Below, in pieces: positions 32,380 through 45,380 of a stretch of 64,000 bases of DNA (the first letter of the stretch is position 1; the number at the start of each line of letters is the position of its first letter). Where the stretch lies: the NCBI RefSeq assembly GCF_963678635.1, contig NC_087068.1, forward strand, positions 21,479,029-21,543,028. The letters are read 5' to 3'. The position numbers and the translations under genes are program-made. Under the pieces are notes generated by a model. The model worked only from the letters and a program-made list of their open reading frames with translations, was not told where the DNA came from and ran no database searches. Origin of the DNA: Symsagittifera roscoffensis (lineage: Eukaryota; Xenacoelomorpha; Acoela; Convolutidae).

Positions 32380-33103
32380 TCATATCAATTGGCTTTTTCT
32401 GCTTTTTTTTGCAGGTATATTGCAGTTGGTTTTGTTTTTTGTCCGATCTTGTGAGTCGTTTGTAAATAAATTGCTGTTTGTTTTGTCCGTTCTCGTAAGT
32501 CGTAAATCAAAAAAATTGTTTTCCGAGCTTTCAGAAAGTTTTTTTTTAAGTTTTCGGAACGGCTGATTGCAATAATCCGTTTTTGTATCTCTGTAATTCA
32601 AGTGAAGGTAAACAATAAATACGTCGAAGTTGTAGTTCACCAAAAGTTGTTCAGTAAAAATTTTATCTGAAGCAAATGATTTTGTTCCTGTAGATGCTTC
32701 AGTTTTGTTTTTAGATACAAGAAAATTGGCCAACTGGCTTTTTTTTGTGAAAAGCTCAAACAACTCTGATTGACAAAATTTTAAAATCGAAGTCCAAAAT
32801 AAGTTATTTGGATTTTTGGGCAACTTTTTTGAAATTTCGCGCAAAATATCATTGACATTAATGTTTTTTTTTCGCCTCAAGATTCCTTCGAAACTGTTTT
32901 CAGCCCATCAGTAAGCTCACTGTGTTCCTTTTGTATGAAGCTCAAACATTCATATGGGTCTTCAAGTCGAAATCGCAGTCCAAAAAAATTGAGTTTTTTT
33001 TGGCAAATTCCACCGTCATCTTTTACACATTTTTGGGTAATTTTTAATATTTTTTGCTGGGCAATTGTTAGTGTATTGCAATAGAATTTAGATGCGCAAG
33101 CGA
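32380..33103 (-). pseudogene. Unassigned broken gene or two-frame remnant
   Basis: The first minus-strand frame (33103-32877) reads CVKDDGGICQKKLNFFGLRF and LEDPYECLSFIQKEHSELTD, then stops at TGA. A second frame open from about 32909 to 32380 continues with VNDILREISKKLPKNPNNLF and ends KKSRKSQLI. The two frames overlap and read like one protein split by a frameshift. No ATG start was found upstream; an AG acceptor-like site (TTGCTTGTTTGAG) precedes it. I recognise no domain. Confidence 0.4.
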
Positions 33104-34602
33104 CTCAAACAAGCAAATTAGTTTTTTCAGTTATAAGGCAAGCATGTGAACAAATTTTAATTTAAGTTTCAATTGAAAGTATCAGCGCAAAGAAAACTTT
33201 AAACTTTTTTTAACCTGTTTTATATTTGCGAGGAATACTGTTTCGTTTTGTTTGTTGATTCGGAATAAATTAATTTGAGGTTCTTTTTCCAACCTTACTC
33301 AGTATTCAAATCTTCAATGTCTGCCGATGTGTTTTCTATCAAAGTATATAGTTTCATTACATAATTTGTTCAGTTGAACGGCACCATGGACGATTTGGAC
33401 GATGGATACTTAAAATAACTCAACTGATGGGCGATTTGGAGATCTGCTAGTAGTATGCATATATTGCATTAGGATCGGGGTGGGTTTTCATGCATGGATG
33501 ACCATTAGTTATAGATCATAATGGTCACCATGTATTATCTGACAACCATTGGTCACCATGTAAAAATCCTAATTGTCACCATGTTTTATTTGACAATTAA
33601 TATTCATAATGGGAAAACTCAAACAATAGCCATTATTCGGCTTAATATGAGTTGAGCAATCTACACTAACAAAACCATTTACAGTTTACGACCTGGAGTT
33701 AATAATTCCTTCCCCTACCATTAAAAATATGTAAATCCTTGACCACCGCTCTTTCCAAAAGTGAATAATAGAGAATTAAGGTAAGCTACGGAGAAAATAT
33801 GCTTGGAAACTGAGCGGGTAAATGAATTTTCTTCACTTGTGCAAATATTTCTTATACCAAATTGGGAAGCTAACAGACTCTTGAATTGTGATGAAAATTT
33901 TATTAGCCTATAAGATGTAGAGTGATATAAGTTGATTTTGAAAGCTGTAAATCTAGCGTTGCCAGACTTTTGAAAACTTAATCAGACCTGATCAAGAATA
34001 TTTGTTTTCAGCAAAATTCGCACGCAAATTGTACGCCAAAATTAGCCCTAAAATTAACAACTGATTGTTTCCTAACAGCTTGCATATGAACGAAGCCTTA
34101 CTCTTACTAATTAATCTCGATAAAAAAAATTGAACTAGTCTCAACATAGTAACAATGAGTAATTTAAACAAAATTGTTTAAACAGATTGTAAGTAAAATT
34201 TAACAATGACAGTTTTCGATCGTTGTTTGATTTGAGACTCCTTGATTGTTCAATGACAAGTTCGAGGGCGATTTCTTTTGTTTGAATCTCGTTTGCTACA
34301 AGGTATGACATGAGAGTGCTTCTTATATGTATGCTTTGCTGTTTTCCTCAATCAATTCTGGAGAACTTGATATCAAAAATCAATGAAGTACAAACTGAAA
34401 ACTGGTTATTTAATTTTGTTTTTGATTATTCGGAACAAATATAAAAGTTTTTGGGTTTTTTGGATAGTAAGGAAAGGTAAAAGTAAATTACACTTCATAG
34501 AAAGATTGGCTAACGGATCCCCTTCCTCGCCGGGAAGCATTGTCCACTCGAATGGTGGGGGTCGAATCAGAGAGCCACCACTGACTCTTTGTCGCCCGAA
34601 AA
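33104..34602. other. Intergenic DNA, only short repeats
   Basis: Three to four copies of a GGTCACCATGT-type motif at 33515-33590 form a small irregular tandem repeat. Nothing else supported. Confidence 0.5.
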
Positions 34603-35099
34603 CTAGCAGAAATCGGCAGCCTCCGCATACTCCTCCACAAGTTCCTTCAATGCAAATCCATCCTTCAGTGCCCGCTTTACCACCATCTGAAGCCATGCCA
34701 CCTGCTTGTTGACTACGTCGTCTCGTGAGTACTGCCGTACTTTGACGAAGTTATCGATGATGACTTTTTCCTGAAGGACTCAAGAAACATGTGAAGAGAG
34801 TACCGAAGAAACGGTGCGCCTTCGCACTTCTCCATCCAGAATTGGAAACCTTCACTCCTTTAAGATAGTGCTTTCTCAACTTGACCTCTAAACCGCTCCC
34901 AGAATTCCACCGTCATCTTTTCCACTTTGTCCTTCCAGATCCATGTCTCCGTTCTTTGCAGAAAGCTTTCTGCTCCTTCATGGTCAGGGAACTCTTCCAA
35001 CTGAAGGAAGAGATTCGTAGTAGATGTCAAAAACAGTTCGGGAAGTGGCACATCCCAAGCCCTTCTATTTAACACACTGTCGAGGTACGTCGGCGGGCA
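34603..35099 (-). pseudogene. Coding remnant with in-frame stop and frameshift
   Basis: The minus strand reads about 165 codons of convincing protein: YLDSVLNRRAWDVPLPELFL, TWIWKDKVEKMTVEFWERF, an in-frame TAA at 34860-34862, FQFWMEKCEGAPFLRYSLHM, then a shift near 34760 to VVNKQVAWLQMVVKRALKDG and LKELVEEYAEAADFC before TAG. Codon choice is GC-richer than its surroundings, like the conserved exons here. The start may be a splice acceptor behind a pyrimidine run (CCACTTTTTTTGC). Best read as a decayed exon or retropseudogene; family unknown. Confidence 0.5.
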
Positions 35100-35960
35100 A
35101 AAAAAGTGGTTGTTTTACGCAATTGTAAGAACGACATGGGCGATTTCAAATATATGCTTGATCGCTAAGACCAAAAGCAACCCTTGAACCAGTAGTCATT
35201 TTCAGGAAAAGTTTGAATAATTTAACTTTATTCCAGGAGAATTTTGAATCAATGAATTTTGTCCAGGCTAAATAAGGTTTAGTTATTTTTCAGTTTGAGA
35301 GTGGAGGCTGGTTGTATTAGCTTATTATGTTGAGCAACAAAACATCTTCTAGCAACGGTCTGGAAACCATAAAAAGTGGGGTCAACTTTTTGCAGATTGA
35401 TAGTTGTTATCACAAGCACAAACATATAAGAAGATTGCAACTAAGAAGGTTATGTCTATGATTACATTTTGACCCGTGGACTTGAACTTTATAAATAGGG
35501 CTGTGATCAAGATTTAAAAAAGTTTTATGCAATCCGTTAAACTAGGACAGAAATAAAGTTAAACCAAGCTAACAGATTAACTCCGACTTAAACAGTAAAA
35601 ATTATACCTATCTGTATTTATTGCTACAGCTTCAAATGAAAGATTATTCTAAAGCTATGTCAATATCTTTATTCTATGTGGCTGAATACAAAATTCGCTG
35701 TGGAAAGAGATTTTAGACTAAAAAAACATGGTTTTTCGAACGCTGAAAGTGACTTTTAAATGATTGTTCCTTAATTTAACAAACACATGAAGGTTGATTT
35801 CATAGCCGACGCTGCTGAGTTTTTCAATAAAAAAAAGAGATGTTTTTTTTATAACAGAGGTCTTCGAGAAATGCCGAAAAGATACTAAGTTTTGCCCATA
35901 ACTCAGCAGGTTAGCAAGAAAAATTGCAATTTGGTTATACACAAATTATGAAACGCTTGA
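35100..35960. other. Intergenic DNA, no feature supported
   Basis: AT-rich. A 74-codon minus frame at 35718-35942 lacks supporting features. Confidence 0.5.
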
Positions 35961-37146
35961 ATATTTTCATTTGACAAGCTATATTTTTATGTTAGCTCAA
36001 AAAACCAAATTTTTTTTTTGACTTTTTGGACATAAATATGAAGAAAAGTGATCTAGAAACAAAAAAAACTGAATGTTTACCTTCCCTATAAAATGTAGGG
36101 GTCATTCAAACCAGGCTACTAATCCTCAAAAAATCTCAGTAGTTTTCAATTTTGTACATACTCATTAAAAAAATCGTTTTGGATTGAAGTTTAACCTTGA
36201 AAATTTGATAATTTTTCATCATAAGATGTACGAGTCATCCATTGAATATTGATTAACTCTTTATCTCAAAAACCGTTCTATTTCTGGTTCTACTTATGAA
36301 GTTCAAAGTATTTAGAGTCGAAAAACAACAATGAATCATATAGATCTCCAAGTTATACGGAAATTAATGACTTTTGTAACATACCTATGAGGACAAAAGT
36401 TGTTTACAAAAAAACAATCTTTGAAACTTCTTAGTAGTCGCAATAGAGTGTATGATTCATCCAAATCAAGCTATATTGTCATGCTATCTCAAGAATCCTT
36501 GAATTAAAAGACATAAAAAGTTCAAAATTGAAAACTCGCATCAAAAAATATATGATTAAAACAGAAAAAGCTACATCATCATGCTATCTCGAAAACTATT
36601 GACTTTTGAGACATGATTATGCAGACAAAGTTTGCTTAGAATCAAAAAACAACTGAAAAAAAACCTTCATCATAGGATATGTGGGTCATCCAGAAAAAGC
36701 TACATCTTCTTGCTATCTTGGAAAATATTGAATTTTGACACTTGATTTTGAAGAGAAAAAGCATTTTTAATAAAAAAAAAACTTTGAAAAAACTTTGTTC
36801 TTCCTCATAGGATGTATGAGTCATCCAGAAAAAGCAAAAGCACGATGCTATTTCGGAAACTATCGAACTGTGAGACTTTTTTTGAAGACATAAACTGTTA
36901 AGACTCAAAAAACAACTGAAAGTTGTTTTATCTTCTTCATAGAATGTATGATTCATCGAGAAAAAGCTTCATCATCTTGCAATCTCGGAAACCATCGAAT
37001 TGTGAGACATAATTATGAAGACAAAAGTTGTTTAGATTGAAAAAAAACTTTCAAAAAAAAATACTTCATCATAGGATGTATGAGTCATCCAGAAAAAGCT
37101 ACATCATCATGCTGTCTGGGAAACTGTTGACTTTGAGACAGGCTCT

Positions 37147-37815
37147 ATCATTTTCTGAAATTAATTATGAAGACAAAAAATTTTTTTAATCAAAAATCAT
37201 TTTTCAATGAATGTGTATCATATGATGTATGAGTCATCCTGAACCGTATAGATCTTCAAGTTATGTCGGAAATTACTGACTTTTGTAACATAGCTATGAG
37301 GACAAAAATTGTTAACAAAAAAAACAACCTTTAAGACTTATTAATAGTCACAATGGAGTGTATGATTCATCCAGATTCAGCTAAATTGTCTTGCTCTCTC
37401 GAGAATTATTGATTTTGGAACTTAATTAGAAGACAAAAATTGTTGAAAATTGATAAATCAAACTAAAAAATTTCCATTCTTCATCATATGATGTATGAGT
37501 CATCCTGAACAAGCTACAACTTCCTATTATTTGGAAAACAAAAAATTTTGGACTTAATTATGAAACAAAAATTGTTAAGAATCAAAAAACAACATTTGAA
37601 ACTTCTTAATAGTCACAATAGAGTGTATGATTTATCCAAATCAAGCTATATCGCCATGCTATCTCAAGAATCCTTGAATTTTAGGACTTAATTATAAAGA
37701 CAGAAAATGTTTAAAATCAAAAACTCACAATAAAAAAATGTTTATCTTTATCATAGAATTTATGAGTCATCCACGAAAAGCTACATCATCATGCTATCTC
37801 GGAAAATATCGACTT
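37147..37815 (+). repeat. Higher-order satellite block, copy 1
   Basis: Nearly identical to 39131-39800 at a constant offset of 1984 bp (about 15 monomers). It differs by a few substitutions only, so the left array was extended recently by segmental duplication. Confidence 0.8.
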
Positions 37816-39130
37816 TTGATACTTGATTATAAAAACAAAAGTTGTTTAGAATCAGAAAACAACAAAAAAATTTCATCTTCCTCATAGGATAAATGAGTCA
37901 TCCAGAGAAAGCTACACTTTCTTGCAATCTTGGAAACTATCATTTTCTGAAAATTAATTTTGAAGAGAAAAGTTGTTTATAATCAAAAATCATTTTTCAA
38001 TGAATCTGTATCAGATGATGTATGACTCATCCTGAACCATATAAATCTTCAAGTTATCTCGGAATTTAATTACTTTTGTAACATAGCTATGAGGACAAAA
38101 ATTGTTAACAAAAAAAACCTTTAAAACTTATTAACAGTCACAATGGAGTGTATGATTCATCCAGAGCAAGCTAAGTCGTCTTGCTTTCTCGGGAAATATT
38201 GACTTTTGGGAGTTAATTGGGAGACAAAAATTGTTGAAAATTGATACTTTACTTCCAAAAAATTTTAGTCTTTATTGTATGATGTATGCGTCATCCTCTG
38301 AACAAGCTACGACATCGTATTATCTGGAAAACATAAAATTTTGGGACCTAATTAAGAAAAAGAAAAATTGTTAAGAATGAAAAAACAACATTTGAAACTT
38401 CCTAATAGTCAAAATAGAGTGTATGATTCAACCAAATCAAGATATATTCTCATGTTACCTCGAGAATATTTGCGTTTTGAGACTTATTTATAAGACATAA
38501 AATGTTTAGAAAAGAAAACTCTCATCAAAAAATGGTTAATGTTTATCATAGAGTGTATGAGTCATCCAGAAAAAGCTACCTGATCATGCTACATCGGAAA
38601 CTATTGATTTTTGAGACATGATTAAGCAGACAAAAATGCTTAGAATCAAAAAACAACTGAAAAAAAGTCTTCCCCATAGAATTGTTTGGGTCATCCAGAA
38701 AAAGCTACATCTTCCTGCTATCTTGGAAACTATCGACGTTTGGGACTTGATTTTGAAGAGAAAAGCTGTTGATAATCAAAACACAATTTAAAAGTTTTTG
38801 ATCCTCATCATAGGATGTATGAGTCATCCAGAAAAAGCAAAACGATCATGCTATTTCGAAAATTATCGAAATGTGAGACTTTATTATGAAGACAAAAGTT
38901 GTTTAGATTAAAAAAAAAAACGATTTTTTTTAAAAATCTTCATCATAGGATGTATGAGTCATCCAGAGAAAGCTACATCATCTTGCTATCTCGGAAAGTA
39001 TTGACTTTTGATACTTGATTATGAAAACAAAAGTTGTTTACAATCAGAAAACAACAAAAAAAATTCATCTTCATCATAGGATGTATGAGTCATCCAGAGA
39101 AAGCCACATCTTCTTGCAACCTTGGGCTCT

Positions 39131-39800
39131 ATCATTTTCTGAAATTAATTATGAAGACAAAAAATTTTTTTAATCAAAAATCATTTTTCAATGAATCTGT
39201 ATCATATGATGCATGAGTCATCCTGAACCGTATAGATCTTCAAGTTATGTCGGAAATTACTGACTTTTGTAACATAGCTATGAGGACAAAAATTGTTAAC
39301 AAAAAAAACAACCTTTAAGACTTATTAATAACAACAAAGGAGTGTATGATTCATCCATATTCAGCTAAATTGTCTTGCTCTCTCGAGAATTATTGATTTT
39401 GGGACTTAATTAGAAGACAAAAATTGTTGAAAATTGATAAATCAAACCAAAAAATTTCCATTCTTCAACATATGATGTATGAGTCATCCTGAACAAGCTA
39501 CAACTTCCTATTATCTGGGAAACAAAAAATTTTGGACTTAATTATGAAACAAAAATTGTTAAGAATCAAAAAACAACATTTGAAACTTCTTAATAGTCAC
39601 AATAGAGTGTATGATTTATCCAAATCAAGCTATATCGCCATGCTATCTCAAGAATCCTTGAATTTTAGGACTTCATTATAAAGACAGAAAATGTTTAAAA
39701 TCAAAAACTCACAATAAAAAAATGTTTATCTTTATCATAGAATTTATGAGTCATCCACGAAAAGCTACATCATCATGCTATCTCGGAAACTATTGACTTT
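39131..39800 (+). repeat. Higher-order satellite block, copy 2
   Basis: Partner of 37147-37815. The equivalent extra length is missing from the right arm, which explains the ~1.97-kb shift in arm alignment. Confidence 0.8.
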
Positions 39801-40060
39801 TGATACTTGATTATGAAAACAAAAAAATTGTTTAGAATCAAAAAACAACTACAAAATGTTCATCTTCATCATAGGATGTATGAGTCGTGCAGAGACAGCT
39901 ACATTTTTTAGCTATTTTGGAAACGATCGTTTTTTGAAAAATAATGATGAAGACAAAAATTGTTTATAATCAACAACCAGTTTTCAAAAACAATTAATTG
40001 ATAGTTTTAATCATAGGATGTATGAGTCATCCAGAAAAAGATTCTAGATGATGTATAAGT

Positions 40061-42982
40061 GCAAAAAAATACCAGATACTTGTGTATGGGTTAACAAGCT
40101 TTGTGTGTTTGTATTTACGTTTGTTCTTTGGTAGTTATGTAGTTCTGTTTGTTTGAAATTAGTTTACAGATGTTTTTTGTCATGTGCTTACCAATAACGT
40201 ATAACACGTAAAAAATAAATCAGAAGTATGGCTATTTATTCAAAACAATCTTTTTTTTTCAAGAAGGAAGATTCCAGTTCACTTACTGGAATTTATCAAT
40301 GTAAGTCGCATACCAGATAAGTAAAGTGTAGGTCTGATTTTTTGTGTATGTGATCATAACTATCACGACGTTTTTTTTTGTGGGGGCATTTTTAATGTAT
40401 GTTGCATCTCATGTACTTTTGCTAAAAGTGTTTTCTTGTACGAAGGCATTTTCAGACCATCATCTACAGCTAGTAGTGAAAATGTAGCCCAAACTTCCTC
40501 TTATTGTTCATTTACTTGGCTGAAAAAGTTCAGAGTTTTGCACAAGATACTTTACGGGGGTTTCCATGCAGCAGATACTGCAGTTAAATTTTTGTCTACC
40601 CATGGCTTTCTTTGCGTATTTAGTGGTGTTAATTTACTTGAATGCTCTCTTTTCGTATTCTTTTGTTTCTATGTTTTCATTTTGGTCTATCTGTGTTTGT
40701 GTAGTTTTATCGATTTTTTCTTCTTCTGCGTCTAACCAAAACATTTGAGAGGTATAATTGTTAAATAAATAGAACTTATTTTAACTCCCTATTTTTGCTA
40801 AAATGTCTTGAAGACTCTATTTTTTTGCTACAGATACAATTTAGGTACAACAGGTTTAACAGATTTGATGCATGAAATTGCGTGTGTGTTTATGTGTTTA
40901 ATTATAATAGTATCTATGAAAACTTCAATATTTCGCTTACGAACTCAAAAAATCTGAGACACAGTTTTGTGCATGTTTTTTGAAAACTAGAAAAACTTTT
41001 TGCATACTATTAAAGAGACAAAATCATTTTTGCCTGAGGTTAAAGTTTCTTTAAAGTTTTTTTTTGCATCAATTTCAAAAGCTATCACTTGTTTTTACAT
41101 AATTAAAAAATTGAACAGTAATTACTGCACCATATTTAAACACTGAGTGTTTTCACATCAATTTGAGAAAGTTTTATTTTTCATTTCAATCTATCTTTAG
41201 AAATTAAATTTTACCTCAAGGAATGATGTCAGGGCTGCCTAAAAAATATTTATTGTTTGAACACCACCCTTTTTTCAGTTATATCCTCATTTCAAACAGT
41301 TAATGATAGTGAATGTGTTTTTTTCCACCTTAGGCTGGGTGACGTTTCTGGTCATTCAAAGTTACTCTGTTAAAAATGATTAGTTGTTTAAAATGCGTTA
41401 GGCGACTGTATTTCCCAAAGAAAACATTTTTTTCCTCAAAATTTAGGTAGCACAAAATCAGTGTCCTGCTGCTTGAGATCGTTAAGTTTTTTGATTAGGT
41501 TTCAATCAGGCTAACTTTTTTCTCAAGAATTCTTAACATAATTTGGTAGGTTTTCTTTATCTGAGTTGCAAGTTATCTTAAAATTTCTTCAAAAGAAACT
41601 GCTAAAAGAAAAAATTATTTTGCGATAAACTCCTATATATTGTTTTCACACTTTTGACGGATGTGACTGCTTTCCTGGTAGGTTTCCTTTATCTGAATTG
41701 AAAGTTAGCAGTCTTCACAATCAAAACTGTGAAAATATTATTGAGAAAATCTGAGATTTCTTCAGATAAATTGAAATGCAGAGAAGAGAAATGTACCAGG
41801 ATAACAGTCCTAACTGTCAAAACTATAGAATAAAGATAATTGAAAAATCTTATAACAGTTTTTTTCTTCCAACACTTTCATTCAAAAAGAAATGAAGAAA
41901 TTTTAAATAATTTTGTAACAAAAGATGAAAACTTATAAAGTGAAAAAATGATAAGTTGCTTGATTTTTGAATTGTTTTTTTCTTAGTCACCATTCTCAAG
42001 TTTGCAAAATGTCTAAGCGTAATATATTGTTTTTTTTCATAATTTTTGTAAGTTTTTCATAATTTTTAAAGTTCAAAAGAAGTATTTGAAAAATTTTCAA
42101 TAATTTACTCAGAATTTCACAATGCAAAAAAAATAAGAGCAAATGATTTAAAATTGGTAGGGAAGAGTATATTAGGAGATTGATAGCAATTTTAAAAGCA
42201 TGAACAAATTTAAATCTTCGTACACATTGCATCTTATAATCACACTGTGGGGTTTAAACAAGTAGTTAATGAATGCAACAGAACATGGCCAAAAATTCTT
42301 CATTTTTGATCTGAAACACTCTTGAGCGATATGTCGTATATTTTGAAAACTATAAGCTAAACTTTGAGTCTTTGAGTGCAACAACTAGTTCGAGTGGTAA
42401 TTTATTGGTTACTTCCGATGAAGTTACACGCATGCCTACGTATAAAGTTGAAGTCAATCAAGAGGAATTTTCAAGATTCAAAAATTTTGCACGAATTTCT
42501 TTTTCATAGGGAAATTATCATGTACATCGCAAAACGAGTTTATGGCTCAAACTTAAGTTTTTGAAGAATTAAATCCTTAATTTATTACGTCAATAGTTTT
42601 TTAGCAAAGGACTCGTCAGATAACTAAACAAACAATTTAGGTGACGAATTTTAACAGATTAAAAGCTTATAAGTTTATTCAAAAAACTATTTTTCTGAAA
42701 TTTGTGATAAGCTAAGGTACTCCTTGACTAATGTAACATTTAGATATATTAAAAGAACTATTCGTTTGCTCAGCATTTCCACAAAGCTGAGTTTCTAAAT
42801 TCCACACAAGGGTTTTGTAGTAAAACACATGAAATGCTTTGAGTTGCACGACACAAAAGTATTTTTACAGAAATATACAAACAATCAAAACTTTTCATCT
42901 CAATTGTTTGTTTTATATCAAGCCTGCAGTCAGTATTCCGGGAAAAAACATTCATTTCGAGTCCTAAGAAACATTGAGGTTT
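40061..42982 (+). repeat. Inner left arm of the palindrome
   Basis: Non-satellite part of the arm, AT-rich. Its inverted copies are at 45961-47840 (with an internal deletion) and 43023-44690; a direct copy is at 44700-45380. No gene supported; the frame at 40436-40735 is mirrored in both arms and is repeat sequence. Confidence 0.7.
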
Positions 42983-43022
42983 GGCCGGAGGGTTTAGTTA
43001 TTGCCATCTAAAGCGTCCGGCC
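42983..43022. repeat. 40-bp scar-like palindrome at first apex
   Basis: GGCCGGAGGGTTTAGTTATT ... AAAGCGTCCGGCC carries the end sequence of the 580-bp hairpin element at 45381-45960 with the interior missing. It lies exactly between arms inverted relative to each other. Confidence 0.7.
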
Positions 43023-44690
43023 AAGCCTCTATGTTTCCTAGGACACTCGAAATGATTTTTTCTCCGGTATACTGACTGCAGGCTTGATGTAAAACAAGAA
43101 ATTGGGATAAAAAATTTTGATAATTTTTATGATTCTATTTAAATATTTTTGTGTCGTGCAACTCAAAACACTGCGTGTGTTTTACAAAAAAGCCTTTGTA
43201 TGGAAATTAGAAACTCAGCTTTGTGGAAATGCTGAGCAAACGAATTGTTATTTTAATATATCTAAAAGTTTCATTAGACAAGGAATACCTTAGTTAACAG
43301 ATTTTTTTCTTGAATAGTAGATTAGAATTTGTATTCTAATAGTAGATTAGAACTTGTAGATTAGAATTCTAAATTGTAGATTAGAATTTAGAATTAAAAT
43401 TGTAGATGAGAATTTATGAAAGTTAAAATTGTAAAAATGATCTCAAAATTTCAGAAAAATAGTTTATTGAATAAACTTATAGGCATGTAACCTGTCAAAA
43501 TTCATCACCTCAAATGTTTGTTTAGTTATCTGACGAACCCTGAGCTAAAAAACTAATGACGTAAAAAGTTAGGGATCTAATTCTTCAAAAATTAAAGAAT
43601 TCTTCAATAACAAAAGTTTGAGTTCCTTTAGTCTCACCATACTCTCTTTTTGCGATGTACATGATAATTTCTCTATCAAAAAGGATTCTCGGCAAATTTT
43701 TTGAATTTCGAAAACTTCTGTTGATTGACTTCAACTTTATACGCAGGCATGCGTGTAACTACATCGGAAGTAACCAATAAATTACCACTCGAATTAGTTG
43801 TTCACACTCAAAGACTCCACGTTTAGCTTATACTTTTCAAAATATACGACATATCGGCCATGATTGTTTCAGATCAAAAATGATGAGTTTTTTTGGCCAT
43901 GTTCTGTTGCATTCAAAAACAGCTTGTTTAAACGCCCCCATTATAAGGTGCAATGTATGTAATGATTTAATTTTGTTCAAGCTTTTAAAATTGCGATCAA
44001 CCTCCTAATATACTTTTTCTCCCATTCTTGAGTCATTTGCTCTTATTTGTTTTTGCATTGTGAATTTCTGAGTAAATTTATGAACAATTTTCAAATCCTT
44101 CTCTCGAACCTTAATAATTACGAAAAACCTCAAAACAAAAAATGACATTACGCTGAGACATATTGCAACCTTGAGAAGGGTGACTGATAAAACAACAATT
44201 TAAAAATCAAGCAATTTATCATTACTTCAATTTGTAAAGTTTTCATCTTTGGTTACAATTTTAATTAAAATTTCTTCAATTCTTTCTGAAAGAAATTGTT
44301 GAAAAAATAAAATTGTTATAAGATTTTTCAATTAACATTTTTCTATAGTTTTGACTGTTAAGACCGTTATCTTGGTACATTTCTCTTCGCTGCATTTCAA
44401 ATTTTCTTAGGAAATCTCAGGTTTGCTTAAGAACTTTTTCACAGTTTTGACTCATAAGAACGCAAACGTTCATTTCAAATATAAGAAACCTACCAGGAAA
44501 GCAGTCTCAATCGTCAAAAATGTGAAACAATTTATAGGGGTTTATCGCAAATTAATTTTTTCTCTTAGCAGTTTCGTTTTGAAGAACTTTTAGGATAACT
44601 TGAAACTCAGATAAAGAAAACCTATCAAATTTGTCAAGAATTCTTGAGAAAAAAGTTAGCCTGATTGAAACCTAATCAAAAAACTCATTG
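43023..44690 (-). repeat. Inverted copy of the inner arm
   Basis: Runs as the complement of about 42980 back to 41500 (e.g. AAGCCTCTATGTTTCCTAGG; AGCAGTCTCAATCGTCAAAA). Includes a minisatellite of GTAGATTAGAATT units at 43313-43413. Confidence 0.7.
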
Positions 44691-44699
44691 ATTAACGGT

Positions 44700-45380
44700 T
44701 AACTGAATTGAAAGTTAGCGGTCTTCACAGTCAAAACTGTGAAAATAATATTGAGAAATTCTGATTTTTTTTTAAATTAAACTGAAATGCAGAGAAGAGA
44801 AATGTACAAAGATAACAGTCTTAACTGTCAAAACTATAGAATGAAGATAATTTAAAAATCTTATAACAATTTTTTTCTTCCAACACTTTCTTTCAAAAAG
44901 AATTGTAGAAATTTTAATTAAAATTGTAACTCAAGATGAAAATTTATAAATTGAAAAAATGATAAGTTGCTTGATTTTAAATTGTTGTTTTATTAGTCAC
45001 CATTCTCAAGTTTGCAAAATAATATAAATATAATTTGCGTAATATAATTTTTTGTTTTCATAATTTTTGTAGGCTTTTTCATAATTATTAAAGTTCAAGA
45101 GAAGGATTTGAAAATTTTTCAAAATTTTACTCAGAATTTCACAATGCAAAAACAAATAAGAGCGAATGATTTAAGATTGGGAGCGAAGAGTATATTAGGA
45201 GGTTTCAAGAGTTTTGTAGAAAAACACATGAAATGCTTTGAGTTGCACGACACAACAATATTTTAATAGAAATATACAAACTATCAAAACTTTTCATCTC
45301 AATTGGTTGTTTTACATCAAGCCTGCAGTCAGTATTCCGGTAAAAAAATTCATTTCGAGTCCTAAGAAACATTGAGGTTT
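44700..45380 (+). repeat. Direct copy of the inner arm, internally deleted
   Basis: 44700-45190 matches about 41690-42180, and 45205-45380 matches about 42800-42982. The sequence between is missing. Confidence 0.7.

Larger units (their letters stand above)
36180..40060 (+). repeat. Satellite array, ~132-bp monomer (left arm)
   Basis: About 29 monomers marked by GATGTATGAGTCATCC; spacing is 132 at 36810, 36942 and 37074. Each continues AGAAAAAGCTACATCATC, a GCTATCTCGGAAACTAT block and an AAGACAAAAGTTGTTTA block. Distinct monomer types (TCATCCAGAAAAAGC, TCATCCTGAACCGTA, ATTCATCCAGATTCAGC) recur in blocks, giving higher-order structure. Confidence 0.88.

Noticed and set aside
34383-34712. Pro-rich plus frame ending EAMPPAC
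   Set aside because: Shadow of the minus-strand coding remnant at 34603-35099.
36642-36956. 104-codon minus frame, mirrored by 48988-49179 plus
   Set aside because: It is translated satellite DNA; the frame changes from monomer to monomer and appears in both palindrome arms.
36180-40060. CRISPR-like regular repeats
   Set aside because: The 132-bp units are contiguous diverged satellite monomers without unique spacers, in a eukaryotic genome.
40436-40735. 99-codon plus frame, mirrored at 47176-47373 minus
   Set aside because: Present in both inverted arms with diverging frames and low-complexity Phe/Cys composition; no start or splice support.
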